In this document: positions 46,656 through 55,788 of the stretch, one piece after another | How the letters are laid out: each line of letters opens with the position of its first letter | How positions within the stretch are numbered: the first letter of the stretch is position 1 | Source: an uncultured Opitutia bacterium | GTDB taxonomy: Bacteria > Verrucomicrobiota > Verrucomicrobiia > Opitutales > Coraliomargaritaceae | Assembly: GCA_937136395.1 (NCBI GenBank) | Contig: CAKZOI010000022.1 | Location: 335,277-399,276, forward strand | Direction of reading: 5' to 3' | DNA: 64,000 nucleotides | Notes under the pieces: generated by a model | Databases searched by the model: none | The model's input: the letters and a program-made list of their open reading frames with translations, nothing else | Told to the model about the DNA's origin: nothing | Program-made: the position numbers and the translations under genes

Positions 46656-47858
46656 CTATCGCTGAAGCAGCTTCAAGAACTCGTCGTTGTTTTTGGTGAG
46701 TTTAAAACGATCAATCATAGTTTCGGCGGCGTCTTCGATCTTTTGACCGGCGAGTGCGCGGCGGAGGAATTGGGCGCCTTCGAGGTATTTACCAGAGAGG
46801 AGCAGTTCTTCCTTACGTGTGCCAGAGGCATTTAAGTTGATCGCGGGCCAGAGGCGTAGCTCGGCGGCTTTGCGGTCGAGCACCATTTCCATGTTACCGG
46901 TGCCTTTGAATTCTTGGAAGATAAGGTCATCCATCTTACTGCCGGTTTGAATCAGTGCAGTGGCGATGATGGTGAGGCTACCGCCTTCTTCGCAGTTGCG
47001 GGCGGCGGAGAAAATTTGACGTGGTTTTTCAAGCGCACGGCTATCGAGACCGCCGGTCATGGTGCGGCCACCTTTGCCAGAGGCAGCATTGTAGGCACGG
47101 GATAGACGAGTGATCGAGTCCATGAGCAATACAACATCTTTGCCTGCTTCGACGAGGCGTTTGCAGCGGTCGATGGAGAGCTCGGCTAGGCGTGTATGAT
47201 TGGTGATTTCCTCGTCGTTTGAAGAGGCGTAAATCTCGGCATCGACGCTGCGTTTGAAGTCGGTGACTTCTTCGGGGCGCTCATCGACGAGGAGGACAAC
47301 TACGTGGCACTCTGGGTGGTTTTCAATGACGCCATGCGCGATGTCGTGTAAAAGGGTAGTTTTACCAGTGCGGGGCGGTGCGACGATAAGTCCGCGGGTG
47401 CCTTTACCAATGGGGCAAAAGAGGTCCATGATACGGGTGGTCACACGACCATCTTTTGCTTCGAGACGAAGTTGTTCGTCGGGTGTGATCGAAACCATTT
47501 GTTGGAAACTGTAGCGGCCTTTGCGCTCGTCGAGTGTGGCACCGTCGACTTTATCGATGAATCGCACCTTCGGATTCGGAAAGCGGTCGTTATGTATCGC
47601 CTGTGCTTCGATGTAGTTGCCTTGTTTGAGCTTGAAGCGGTTGATGAGCTCGCGAGGCACGAAAGGATCGTTCGGACGTGTCTTGCCATTGCGTGCAGGG
47701 TCGAGGAGTTGCCCAGTCTTGTTGGGGAGAATCTCCAATATGCCGGCAACCGCGATTTGGTTATCCTGTGGCTTGTTTGGTTTTTCTGCCTTCGCGGGCT
47801 TTGGGTTAGTTTCCTCGGCGATTGGCGTTGGAGTTTCCTGTGATGGGTCGTTACTCAT
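46656..47858 (-). CDS. rho: Transcription termination factor Rho
   Basis: A 400-residue RNA-dependent helicase. The N-terminal cold-shock-like RNA-binding domain starts near VAGILEILPNKTGQLLDPARN (quoted in part) around residue 36-56. Walker A is in VAPPRTGKTTLLHDIA near 165, Walker B in VVLLMDSITRLSRAYN near 247, and the Q/R-loop region GGSLTIIATALIQTGSKMDD near 304. The ATG 47858 follows the family. The short acidic, Lys/Pro-rich N-terminal extension lacks the large insertions of some phyla. It runs convergently to mutM. Confidence 0.96.
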   Translation of the reverse strand: MSNDPSQETPTPIAEETNPKPAKAEKPNKPQDNQIAVAGILEILPNKTGQLLDPARNGKTRPNDPFVPRELINRFKLKQGNYIEAQAIHNDRFPNPKVRFIDKVDGATLDERKGRYSFQQMVSITPDEQLRLEAKDGRVTTRIMDLFCPIGKGTRGLIVAPPRTGKTTLLHDIAHGVIENHPECHVVVLLVDERPEEVTDFKRSVDAEIYASSNDEEITNHTRLAELSIDRCKRLVEAGKDVVLLMDSITRLSRAYNAASGKGGRTMTGGLDSRALEKPRQIFSAARNCEEGGSLTIIATALIQTGSKMDDLIFQEFKGTGNMEMVLDRKAAELRLWPAINLNASGTRKEELLLSGKYLEGAQFLRRALAGQKIEDAAETMIDRFKLTKNNDEFLKLLQR

Positions 47859-48077
47859 GTGTCTGCGCAATGATGCTATAAATAAAAGATACGTGGACGC
47901 GCGGAGGCGTTCGGTGGTGCAAGCAATTGGAATGAGTCCAATGGCTTTGAGTATTGTGTTTCGACGAACAAAACCGACATCCGGTCTGTTACGCGTGATC
48001 TTGGTGTGCATGGCACATTTTATCCGCACGTCGCTACACGATACTTCCTTTAAGTGGCAGTTCGTGGGCACTGTCAA

Positions 48078-48346
48078 CGCCTATAAATTGGGTGAATTTT
48101 TAGTGGGGCAAAAGAGACGTTCACGCCCAATCGGTTTGGGCTAGGTGGACGAACCGCCCCCTCGGCTGCGCCGAGACTCCTCCTTCACCAAGGAGGAGAG
48201 CCTGTCTGTTGATTAGGGAATGTTGGAGGGAAACGCTCCGTTGTAGCCGCGTCGCTCAGCCGATGCGTTTGAGGTGTTGGGGGATTGTTTTCTGGTCATC
48301 TGTAGGTGGAACGGCGACAGAGCGCCGTTGCTACAACTTATGAGCC
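48078..48346. repeat. Spacer with diverged family B repeat
   Basis: Between the region upstream of rho and the tRNA-Glu terminators there is a compound palindrome (about 48225-48345) with GGAGGGAAACGCTCCGTTG at the left and CGGCGACAGAGCGCCGTTGC at the right. It resembles family B in word order but is diverged. No gene is visible in the gap. Confidence 0.45.
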
Positions 48347-48349
48347 CAC

Positions 48350-48384
48350 AAAAAAGCCCTAGGTGTTGGTTTACCTAGAGCTTT
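48350..48384 (-). terminator. Second terminator in the tRNA-Glu unit
   Basis: On the minus strand AGCTCTAGGT pairs with ACCTAGGGCT over an 8-base loop, followed by six T. It lies directly after the extra copy of the tRNA-Glu 3' end. Confidence 0.75.
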
Positions 48385-48385
48385 A

Positions 48386-48408
48386 AAAATGGCCTCCCGT
48401 AGGGGATT
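48386..48408 (-). repeat. Extra copy of the tRNA-Glu 3' end
   Basis: These 23 bases are identical to 48554-48576: the last 19 bases of the tRNA including CCA, plus four T. The rest of a tRNA is absent. The offset is 168 bases. The arrangement resembles the tRNA 3'-end repeats after E. coli tyrT. Confidence 0.85.
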
Positions 48409-48522
48409 GGTGCCGCGTTGCGTCATCGCTTCGCGACCGTCTCTTCGAGCCCTCCCATCTCCGCTCATTGCATTCGCTCCGTCGAACCTAGGGTTCTCAT
48501 CCCTTGAGGTTTGGGTATAAAA

Positions 48523-48552
48523 AACCCACCAAACTGCTTGAGTTGGTGGGTT
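48523..48552 (-). terminator. Terminator directly after tRNA-Glu
   Basis: On the minus strand AACCCACCAACT pairs with AGTTTGGTGGGTT (one mismatch) and is followed by a run of T. It begins about 6 bases after the CCA end. Confidence 0.8.
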
Positions 48553-48557
48553 GAAAA

Positions 48558-48635
48558 TGGCCTCCCGTAGGGGATTCGAACCCCTGTTGCCTGGATGAAA
48601 ACCAGGTGTCCTAGACCGGGCTAGACGAACGGGAG
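48558..48635 (-). tRNA. tRNA-Glu (anticodon TTC)
   Basis: This is a complete cloverleaf on the minus strand: acceptor CTCCCGT/ACGGGAG, D-arm region GTCTAGCCCGGTCTAGGAC, anticodon arm CCTGG-TTTTCAT-CCAGG with TTC, and T-arm CAGGGGTTCGAATCCCCT-like. CCA is encoded. Two terminators and a partial copy of its 3' end follow downstream (48350-48552). Confidence 0.95.
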
Positions 48636-48705
48636 GGAGGAGAAGTCACGGAAGCTGTTTGAGAATCGCTTCGGTGCAAGACTTTCTTTTCAGAAAGTGT
48701 ATTTT

Positions 48706-50367
48706 CTAGAGCGATGAGTGACTCATAACTGTGCCGATGATAAGCATTGCACTCACGAAAATCGGCACGATGAGAACAGTTTTTGAATGAAAGCGCTCAC
48801 GATTTGAATGTAGCCAAAAGAGCAAGCCAGTGTAGCCGATGACTGTGAGGTAGCTGATGCTTTGGGGAAATTGTTCGCAAACATAGATACTGCCAGGGAT
48901 GCGTAGACTGATTTGCACGAGTCCGTCCATGAGTGCGAGGCAGACCCATGCAGAATGATTGATGAAGCTGCAGATCGCAGTCATGCCGATGCTGGCTAGA
49001 CTGATCGCAATCACACCGCCGGTGATGGTTAAGGCTGCGAGATAAATCAGAAGCATATTCAGAAAGATAGCGCCTGGTGCTATAAAGCCAAAGAGCCCTG
49101 CGCTTAGCGGTGCGCTCGCCAGCCAAGCTGATAAACTGATGCAGAAAAGGAGTAGTAGTTTGTCGTAGCTCCATGCGATCGCGCGTTGCCCACTTGTCCA
49201 GCTGTCTTCGGGGAGCATTTTATAGGGGTGCGTGCGCAGGAGTAGACTTTCGTAAAGTGGTAGCCCAAATAGCAAAATACTGAGAACCACGGTGTAGGAG
49301 AGTTGAAAGCCGAGCCCCCATAGCTGCTCAGGTGCGATGAGTAGCACGGCTACCGCCGACGTTGCTAGGGCACTGAGAGGTGAGCGTTGGCGGATGATTG
49401 CAAAACTGAACCAAAAACACGCAGCCATCAAAAATGCGCGCACGGCAGAGGGCGATGCACCAGTGATCTCGACATACAGATAGAGCATGGGCAGACCGAT
49501 CCATGGACTGAAACGCCGAGGCACGCGAATCAGCAGCAAGCACTGTGCAATCACCGTCGCAATGACGCCGATGTGCAGGCCACTGATGGCAAAGAAATGC
49601 ATGGTCCCTGTCATACGAAAGCGTTCAGTTTGTTCGTCGGAGAGTGCTGCTTTCTTACCGAGCAACATTGCCACATAGATATTTGTTAGGTGCGTATTGG
49701 CAGGCGCACCCAAGCGTAGATACTCATCGAAGCGGTCATTCGCGCGCATGCAGAATCGATCAAAGACGGAGGCCTCTTTGAATACATTCAGCGCTGAGGT
49801 CCGTTCAAAGGCATAGTGGATACCAGTCGATTTTAGATAAGCTTCAAAACTGTCATCATCGTCGACTACAATCGGGTAGAGCACGCCTGTGAGTTGCAGT
49901 CGTTGACCGCGCTGTAGCACGTAGTCGTCATCTTCTGTGGTTTTGGCTCTGAAATATACACGGCTTTTTGCTTTTACTGGGCTTGTCTTAGATGCGCTCA
50001 ACACCTTGGCGATACCGCTCGAGCTTCGATATACATTCATCGGGCTCAGCACGCGTTCGACATCTAGCGTCAAGGTCGCCTCACGCTCAGGTAATGAGAG
50101 GGTATATGGATTCGGTTTAGCGGGAAAACGCGCCTGCCCATAAGTCCAGAACGCGAGCGTGCTGCCGAGACAGAAACTCACAATCCAGAGCCATTTGTTA
50201 CCTTCCCGTATGTTGGTCCATAAACTGAAAGTAAGTGCGAATAAGGCTCCAATGATGAGTGCGCCGACATGCACTTCATACGAGCGAGCGAGGAGTAATC
50301 CTATCAACATTCCTGGAATCAAAAATAGGGCGGGAGCTCTGGTCGGGATTGAATTATTAAATAGCAT
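48706..50367 (-). CDS. comEC: ComEC/Rec2-family DNA-uptake channel, short form
   Basis: A 553-residue polytopic membrane protein. An N-terminal hydrophobic region is followed by an OB-like soluble part (about 90-180), then the Competence domain with LLGKKAALSDEQTERFRMTG and HFFAISGLHIGVIATVI near residues 237-270, and many helices. The metallo-beta-lactamase nuclease domain that ends full-length ComEC is absent. It probably imports single-stranded DNA. ATG 50367 is preferred: an AAGGAG lies 9 bases upstream, whereas the longer start at 50424 has none. It is divergent from rarA. Confidence 0.88.
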   Translation of the reverse strand: MLFNNSIPTRAPALFLIPGMLIGLLLARSYEVHVGALIIGALFALTFSLWTNIREGNKWLWIVSFCLGSTLAFWTYGQARFPAKPNPYTLSLPEREATLTLDVERVLSPMNVYRSSSGIAKVLSASKTSPVKAKSRVYFRAKTTEDDDYVLQRGQRLQLTGVLYPIVVDDDDSFEAYLKSTGIHYAFERTSALNVFKEASVFDRFCMRANDRFDEYLRLGAPANTHLTNIYVAMLLGKKAALSDEQTERFRMTGTMHFFAISGLHIGVIATVIAQCLLLIRVPRRFSPWIGLPMLYLYVEITGASPSAVRAFLMAACFWFSFAIIRQRSPLSALATSAVAVLLIAPEQLWGLGFQLSYTVVLSILLFGLPLYESLLLRTHPYKMLPEDSWTSGQRAIAWSYDKLLLLFCISLSAWLASAPLSAGLFGFIAPGAIFLNMLLIYLAALTITGGVIAISLASIGMTAICSFINHSAWVCLALMDGLVQISLRIPGSIYVCEQFPQSISYLTVIGYTGLLFWLHSNRERFHSKTVLIVPIFVSAMLIIGTVMSHSSL

Positions 50368-50462
50368 TAAAAAGGCTCCTTGCAAAGAACGCGTTGGCTC
50401 AAGAGTGAAGACATGTTCGTTCAAACTTGCAAGGCTGCGCCTCTGCTTCGATCTTTAGCCAA

Positions 50463-51815
50463 ATGTCTGCCGATTCAAATCAAGCTGGCTTCTTTGATAC
50501 TGAAGACAAGGAAACCACCCCGAGCGCTAAGCGTCCGCTTGCGGTGCGTATGCGTCCGCGTGCCTTGAATGAAATTATCGGGCAACAGCACATCGTCGGT
50601 GAGGGCTGCTTGTTGCCGCGTTTAATTGCTGCAGACAACTTTGGTAGCCTTATCTTCTACGGTCCTCCGGGCTGCGGAAAGACTTCGATGGCGGAAGTCA
50701 TCGCGGAGGAGACCAAGAGCAAATTCGTGCGGATCAATGCCGTGCTCTCCAATGTGGCTGAGATGCGCGACATCCTGCGAATGGCGCGCTACGAGCCTGA
50801 CAAAGACACCATTTTGTTTATCGACGAGATCCACCGTTTCAACAAATCGCAGCAAGACCTGCTCCTGCCCGATGTCGAGGCGGGCAACATACGCCTAATT
50901 GGTGCCACCACCCACAATCCCGGATTTTACGTCAACGCACCTCTGCTCAGTCGCAGTCACCTTTTTCGCTTGGAGCCAGTCGAAGCCGACGGCATCGGCA
51001 TCGTGCTTGAACGAGCGCTGAGTGATGCCGAGCGCGGACTTGGTGGGCAGCGTTGCACCGCCGAGCCAGAGGTCTATCGTGCTATTGCCGATTTCTCAGG
51101 AGGCGATTTGCGTCGTGCACTCAATGCCCTAGAAACACTCGTGCTCAGTCAACCGATCGGTTCGCACCTCGACGCTGAAGCGGTCGAAGTCTTTGCCCGC
51201 GAGCGCCAGATCCGCTACGATCGTGATGAGGACGAGCATTACGACCACGCTTCAGCGATGATTAAGAGCATTCGCGGTTCCGATCCCGACGCCGCCCTGT
51301 ATTGGACCTTTAAAATGTTACAGGGTGGGGAAGACCCACGATTTCTGGCTCGTCGACTCACGATTCTTGCTTCTGAAGACATTGGTCTGGCAAATTCCCA
51401 CGCGCTGACTGTCGCAGTCGCCGCTTTTGAGGCCTGCGAAAAGGTCGGACTACCGGAGTGCGAGTATGCAATTGCCCACGCCGTGCTGTATCTTGCGACT
51501 TCGCCAAAGAGTAATTCTGTCACACGTGCCATGGGCGCTGTGAAGAAAAGTCTCCGCGATCAGCCTGTTCAGCAGGTGCCCATATGGCTACGCGACGCGC
51601 ATACAAAAACAAATAAAGCCCTCGGGTATGGTGCGGATTACCGCTACAGTCACGACTTCCCGCAGGGTGTGAGCGGTCAAGACTACATGCTCGACCCGAT
51701 CACTTTTTACGAACCTGGCACGGCGGGCGCAGAAGCTGCTACCGCTCAGCGCATGGAACAGTTAAAAAAACTTAAAGTCGAAATACAGCGACGAGAGGGC
51801 AAAGCTGACAGTTGA
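50463..51815 (+). CDS. rarA: Replication-associated recombination protein A
   Basis: A 450-residue AAA+ ATPase (RarA/MgsA) that acts at stalled replication forks with [19 protein letters not shown] near residue 28, Walker [17 protein letters not shown] near 63 and Walker [17 protein letters not shown] near 118 are present. The C-terminal tetramerisation part includes [25 protein letters not shown] sequence near 294. The family start and length are normal with ATG 50463. It shares a short divergent promoter region with comEC. Confidence 0.95.
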   Translation: MSADSNQAGFFDTEDKETTPSAKRPLAVRMRPRALNEIIGQQHIVGEGCLLPRLIAADNFGSLIFYGPPGCGKTSMAEVIAEETKSKFVRINAVLSNVAEMRDILRMARYEPDKDTILFIDEIHRFNKSQQDLLLPDVEAGNIRLIGATTHNPGFYVNAPLLSRSHLFRLEPVEADGIGIVLERALSDAERGLGGQRCTAEPEVYRAIADFSGGDLRRALNALETLVLSQPIGSHLDAEAVEVFARERQIRYDRDEDEHYDHASAMIKSIRGSDPDAALYWTFKMLQGGEDPRFLARRLTILASEDIGLANSHALTVAVAAFEACEKVGLPECEYAIAHAVLYLATSPKSNSVTRAMGAVKKSLRDQPVQQVPIWLRDAHTKTNKALGYGADYRYSHDFPQGVSGQDYMLDPITFYEPGTAGAEAATAQRMEQLKKLKVEIQRREGKADS

Positions 51816-51846
51816 TCTCTCCCGCTAAACCACTAAAGTCCTCTCT

Positions 51847-52374
51847 GTGAAATTCAAAACACTGCCTCTTTGCCTCAGTCTGTTACTCAGCGTCGCTGCC
51901 AGCTCTACGTGGGCCGAAGAGACAGCTGCCAATGAGGAAAAGGTCCTTCCGACCGAGGTCTCGGAAGCTCCCTACGAAGTCGGGCAGCTCCCTGCCGAGC
52001 AAGGTTACTATATCGACCGAGGCGATGAGCTGACTCAAATCAATTTCCGCATCGTAAATACCCAGATGCGCGTTTACTGGATCGATGCCGACGGACTGAT
52101 CGCCGAGCCAGAAGCCAAAGCAGGCAACGTTCGTTTCACTGGCACCGTGCGTGGGCGCGCTTACTACGGTTTGGAGCGCATTAGCGGCGATGTTGGCATC
52201 GGTTCGCCTGCAGTCATTCCCGCTCCCCACATTTTTAATATCATTCTCACACTTGAGGATGGAGACAATTCCACCACTTACAATTTCCGCTACACAGCAA
52301 ATATGGACAAAGCAAGCATCCCCGAAGGCGCTAAAATGCCCGCAGCCGAGAAGCCGAAATCGTCCACTTACTAA
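51847..52374 (+). CDS. Exported protein of unknown function
   Basis: An unrecognised 175-residue protein with a GTG start. A signal peptide (LPLCLSLLLSVAASSTWA, cleavage likely after residue 24) is followed by a mainly beta domain with VGQLPAEQGYYIDRGDEL and NIILTLEDGDNSTTYNFRY. It probably acts in the periplasm. It lies between rarA (31 bases) and a holin-like membrane protein gene, whose ATG follows its stop by 2 bases, so these three may be co-transcribed. Confidence 0.65.
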   Translation: MKFKTLPLCLSLLLSVAASSTWAEETAANEEKVLPTEVSEAPYEVGQLPAEQGYYIDRGDELTQINFRIVNTQMRVYWIDADGLIAEPEAKAGNVRFTGTVRGRAYYGLERISGDVGIGSPAVIPAPHIFNIILTLEDGDNSTTYNFRYTANMDKASIPEGAKMPAAEKPKSSTY

Positions 52375-52376
52375 CT

Positions 52377-52847
52377 ATGAAATTTCCGGAACTCCTTAAA
52401 AGTTGGATCCTCATTGCACTCGGAGTGCTACTCGCATCCAACACTTCGCAAGGGATCGCCTACGATAGCACCTCCGCGCTAGTATTCGCCGTTATTTTGC
52501 TCAGCCTCTGTAATGTCTTCTTCAAGCCATTACTCATGCTCTTTTCGCTACCGTTTATCATTCTGACTTTTGGAATCGGCGTCTGGCTTATCAATGCGCT
52601 GCTCTTCATGCTTGTCGGCGGCCTCGTCGAAGGCTTTCACGTCGCCAGCTTTGGCAGTGCATTATGGGGGGCTCTTGTCGTGAGTATAACTGGAGCCATT
52701 GCAAATATGCTGTTTGGTCAACATCGAGTCAAAGTGCAGGTCGGCGGTGCGGGCCCACAAAGCCAGGGTGGAGGCATCCCCAATCAACGTTCTCAGCAAT
52801 CACCTCGACGCCCTCTCAAAGATGACGAAGATGTGATCGATATTTGA
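52377..52847 (+). CDS. Four-helix membrane protein of the 'phage holin' superfamily (DUF360-like)
   Basis: A 156-residue membrane protein. Four hydrophobic segments are separated by short loops; LCNVFFKPLLMLFSLPFIILTFG-like sequence near residues 41-63 and WLINALLFMLVGGLVEGFHV near 66-85 are typical of the family once named mycobacterial 4-TM phage holin. Despite the name, it is a common chromosomal envelope protein, and nothing else here suggests a phage. A polar tail (about 120-156) is Gln/Arg/Asp-rich. It is tightly coupled to the exported protein gene upstream. Confidence 0.8.
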   Translation: MKFPELLKSWILIALGVLLASNTSQGIAYDSTSALVFAVILLSLCNVFFKPLLMLFSLPFIILTFGIGVWLINALLFMLVGGLVEGFHVASFGSALWGALVVSITGAIANMLFGQHRVKVQVGGAGPQSQGGGIPNQRSQQSPRRPLKDDEDVIDI

Positions 52848-52959
52848 TCCTGTTTGAACCTGGCTCGGACGTGAGATGAGGCAGAATCATTTAACGACAG
52901 AATCATTACAGTGCTGACGTGGTGTCCGAACTTGGCGATTGTCATTGGCACGTGATACT

Positions 52960-53063
52960 GTATCGCGCGTTTGCTAAAACCGCACGCCACGACAGAAGCC
53001 GCCCTTCAAACAATCTTTCAAAATTGGACGTTCGATGTTGGACGTTCGGCGTTCGCCCCGTCA
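52960..53063. repeat. REP-like fragment and word repeat before the THUMP gene
   Basis: GTTTGCTAAAACCGCACGCC near 52971 resembles the RAYT-flanking REP half-unit (GTTTGCTAAAGCTGCACGCT). It is followed by GACGTTCGATGTTGGACGTTC-type words (53026-53056), the same low-complexity pattern seen at 3.9 and 61 kb. Confidence 0.5.
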
Positions 53064-53080
53064 TCTTCGCTCGCTAATAC

Positions 53081-54637
53081 ATGAAGAAGCATACCGTTAA
53101 TCTCGCCAAAGAAGTCTATAAGCAATTACGTAACGAACCATGGGAGAGCCTTTGGGAGCGTGAAGTGCCTCTTTTCGATGTCGGCACTGCCGAGGAGCGT
53201 TTGGCCCGCGTCGGACTCATTCGCGCGATCGGGGTGGTCGCACTTGAAAAAGCCACACTCGAACAGCGACAACTCACCCGTCAATGGTTGACTACACTCC
53301 TGCAAGATCCCGAAGAAAAGATACGTCGCTATGCGATGAATGCCCTGCCCAAACTCGGAGGCAGTGAGGAGAGTGAAAAGGCGGTGCTACAATTACTCGA
53401 TCAACCAACGAACAAGCGCGAAGTCAAAAATCTCAGCCGCACACTCGATAAGATCGGCGGCGAAGCCACACTCGAAAAGCTCGAAGCCCTGCACGACAAC
53501 ACCGACACACTACACCAGACCGAGCAAAAAATTAAAGCTCAACTCGCACGCAAAGAGCAACCCGCCTCGATTCGTCTCAAAGCAAAAATCAAAGAAACGA
53601 AGAAGCTCCGCATCCACCTCCGCACTCGTCGCGGGATGGAAGGCTTTGTGCGCGACGAGCTCAACGCACACCCGAAGCTGAGTAAGCGTTTTAAGATCGT
53701 GCGCACCAGCCCAGCTTGCGTGGCACTTTCAGCGAGCGGTGCATTCACCTTAGCCGAGCTCTATCAACTGCGCACCCTTGGCTCCGTCAATTTCGTCCTC
53801 GGCGTCGTCGCCAAAGATGAGGCCAAACACACGCAAGCTGTTGCCTCGATCATTGCCTCGTCGCTCACGCAGCGCCTTTGCAAAATACTTACCGAAGGAC
53901 AAGCCCGCTACCGTTTGCAATTCATGCGCAGTAAAGTGCCGCCGCGTAAGGTGCAAGCCATCGCCAACGAAGCCTTTGCCCTGTGCCCCGACCTCTTAAA
54001 CGACCCTCGTCAATCTCCATGGGCGATAGAGGTCTATCCCGAGAAAGTAGGGCAGTCCGTCGAGCTACGCCCACGCATATTGCCCGATCCACGCTTCGCC
54101 TATCGCGTTGACGATGTGCCCGCATCCACCCATCCACCGCTCGCTGCAGCGATGGCTCGCATGGCAGGTGTCGAAGACGAGGAAGTCGTTTGGGATCCCT
54201 TCTGTGGTTCTGGCCTAGAACTCATCGAGCGAGGCTTACTTGATAAAGTTCAGTCAATTATTGCCTCCGATATCGACATCAACGCCACCGAAATCGCCGC
54301 GGCAAACTTCGCTGCCGCTGGCGAGATTAGTGAGTCCATCTCCATCCATTGTGGCGACTTCAAGGAGTATCGTAAGGTCACCCAGATCGAACCGAAAAGC
54401 CTTAGTTTGATACTCGCCAATCCGCCGCTCGGACGCCGAGTCCGTATCGACGATTTAAAAGCCCTCATTAGTGAGTTTTTCGAAATCGCCGCAATCACCC
54501 TGCGCCCCGGAGGCAGGCTCGTCTTTATCAATCCACTCAAGCTAGACAGCCCCGACGCACGCTTGAAACTATCCGAACGCCACCTAGTCGACCTCGGCGG
54601 CTTTGATTGCCGCGTCGAAAAATGGATCAAGTCGTAG
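53081..54637 (+). CDS. HEAT-repeat, THUMP-like and Rossmann methyltransferase fusion
   Basis: A 518-residue protein. Residues 1-165 are helical pairs of HEAT type (IRRYAMNALPKLGGSEESEK, then VKNLSRTLDKIGGEATLEKL). A THUMP-like RNA-binding region follows (TRRGMEGFVRDELNAH near 186). The C-terminal methyltransferase domain has DPFCGSGLELIERG near 373 and the amino-methylating motif LANPPLG near 446. The last two parts match TrmN/RlmL-type N2-guanine methyltransferases of tRNA or rRNA. The N-terminal HEAT part is unusual for the family. The exact RNA target is unknown. Confidence 0.8.
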   Translation: MKKHTVNLAKEVYKQLRNEPWESLWEREVPLFDVGTAEERLARVGLIRAIGVVALEKATLEQRQLTRQWLTTLLQDPEEKIRRYAMNALPKLGGSEESEKAVLQLLDQPTNKREVKNLSRTLDKIGGEATLEKLEALHDNTDTLHQTEQKIKAQLARKEQPASIRLKAKIKETKKLRIHLRTRRGMEGFVRDELNAHPKLSKRFKIVRTSPACVALSASGAFTLAELYQLRTLGSVNFVLGVVAKDEAKHTQAVASIIASSLTQRLCKILTEGQARYRLQFMRSKVPPRKVQAIANEAFALCPDLLNDPRQSPWAIEVYPEKVGQSVELRPRILPDPRFAYRVDDVPASTHPPLAAAMARMAGVEDEEVVWDPFCGSGLELIERGLLDKVQSIIASDIDINATEIAAANFAAAGEISESISIHCGDFKEYRKVTQIEPKSLSLILANPPLGRRVRIDDLKALISEFFEIAAITLRPGGRLVFINPLKLDSPDARLKLSERHLVDLGGFDCRVEKWIKS

Positions 54638-54775
54638 GGTCAGTTTTTAAGCGCTTTTTTGATGCACAACTCAATTACAAAAAGTGTGGAGCTTGGGGCC
54701 TGGTGGTGTTTAAAGTGATGACGATATCAAAAACTGAAATGAACCTAGGTCATAACTAGTTCGAAGAAGAATAAA

Positions 54776-55003
54776 ATGAGAATTAAGCCCATCAAATTTG
54801 TCTTCGGGATCACATCTACTTTATTTGGATTGTATATAATCTCACAGAATTGGGATGTGCTTAAAGACACCTGGGAATTGCTGCCTGAAAGTTCCACGGT
54901 TGCAGTTGAACGTTTATTGCAAGAAATACTAATGATCTACCTAGGCATTCACTTCACACGTTCAGGACTATTCAAGGGGCAGGAGAAAGAAAGACCTGAT
55001 TGA
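54776..55003 (+). CDS. Small membrane protein
   Basis: A 75-residue unrecognised protein with two hydrophobic stretches (FVFGITSTLFGLYIISQ near 8-24 and LLQEILMIYLGIHFTRSGLF near 46-65) and a charged tail. The ATG has a purine-rich AAGAAG upstream. It lies in a run of small membrane genes or remnants (54.7-55.6 kb) of higher A+T content than the neighbours. Confidence 0.5.
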   Translation: MRIKPIKFVFGITSTLFGLYIISQNWDVLKDTWELLPESSTVAVERLLQEILMIYLGIHFTRSGLFKGQEKERPD

Positions 55004-55099
55004 TCGACCAATCGATGTTGTCCGCACGGTTTCCTGAGAAAGCTCAGGGGAGTTCAAACTCGCAGGCTAGGTGATCATGCTCTATGATCTGACAGAAAT

Positions 55100-55567
55100 A
55101 TGAATAAAAATTTATAACTGGGTTTCACCATTATTGGAATTCTAATAATCCTAATGAGCCTACCTGTCATTGCATTAGGTATTTGGAGATTTAATGTAAC
55201 TAAAGAGTTTTTAAATAATTCTGTAGATACAACAGCGACTGTAATCGATTTAGTCGAGAAGAGTTCCAGTGGAGGAGGTTCGATATATAGTCCACGAATT
55301 GAGTTTATTGATGCCAATGGAAATAAACAAACTGTTACTAGTTGAACTTCATCATATCTGCCGGCTTACACAGTAGGGGAAGTCGCTGACATTAAATTCA
55401 TAAAAGATAATCGAGTTGATTTCAGGTTTAATACCACCTTTGACTTATGGTTTGGTGTCATTCTCAGTTCTGTAATTGCTGTATCCCAGATTGTTATGGG
55501 GCTCATATTCTGGTTTTTGGGACCTATTGTGATTGGATCAATTGCTAAGGGAGTAAAGGGCGCATAA
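55100..55567 (+). pseudogene. DUF3592-like membrane protein, two in-frame stops
   Basis: The frame from ATG 55100 meets TAA at 55115-55117 and TGA at 55343-55345, then ends at TAA 55565-55567. Between the stops it encodes a first membrane helix (IIGILIILMSLPVIALGIW) and a beta domain (RIEFIDANGNKQTVTS). After the TGA comes LPAYTVGEVADIKFIKDN, the conserved YxVGExV motif of DUF3592, and a second membrane helix. Translation could restart at 55154, but the TGA still splits the core domain. Two stops suggest a real pseudogene rather than a single read error. Confidence 0.65.
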
Positions 55568-55788
55568 TATATCAACAAGGCAGTGCTCTCTGTGTCCTCT
55601 AGTGACCGAGGGAACGGGTGGTTTTAAATCTCAGATAAAGAAGATTGAACACATCTATTTTACTAGTTGAAGGAGTGGTTGCAGGATGTTTACTCTGAAG
55701 GGCGTGAACGGTTCATGGATTTTCGAATCAAGTGAAGTGGCTCCCCTAAACAATTCTACTTAATACAACTACCAACAGGATATAAAAA

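Noticed and set aside
48386..48576. attL/attR of an integrated element at tRNA-Glu
   Set aside because: The duplicated 3' end is only 168 bases from the original. The DNA between holds a terminator and no genes. A remnant att scar cannot be excluded, but tRNA-end duplication fits better with what is seen at tRNA-Thr.
52377..52847. 'Phage holin' as evidence of a prophage
   Set aside because: The family is a common chromosomal four-helix membrane protein. No phage structural, integrase or lysis gene is nearby.
55686..55763. A 25-codon frame (MFTLKGVNGSWIF...) with a purine-rich site, just upstream of the Tat-exported protein gene
   Set aside because: It is too short to support by eye. It could be a leader peptide, but nothing such as an attenuator accompanies it.
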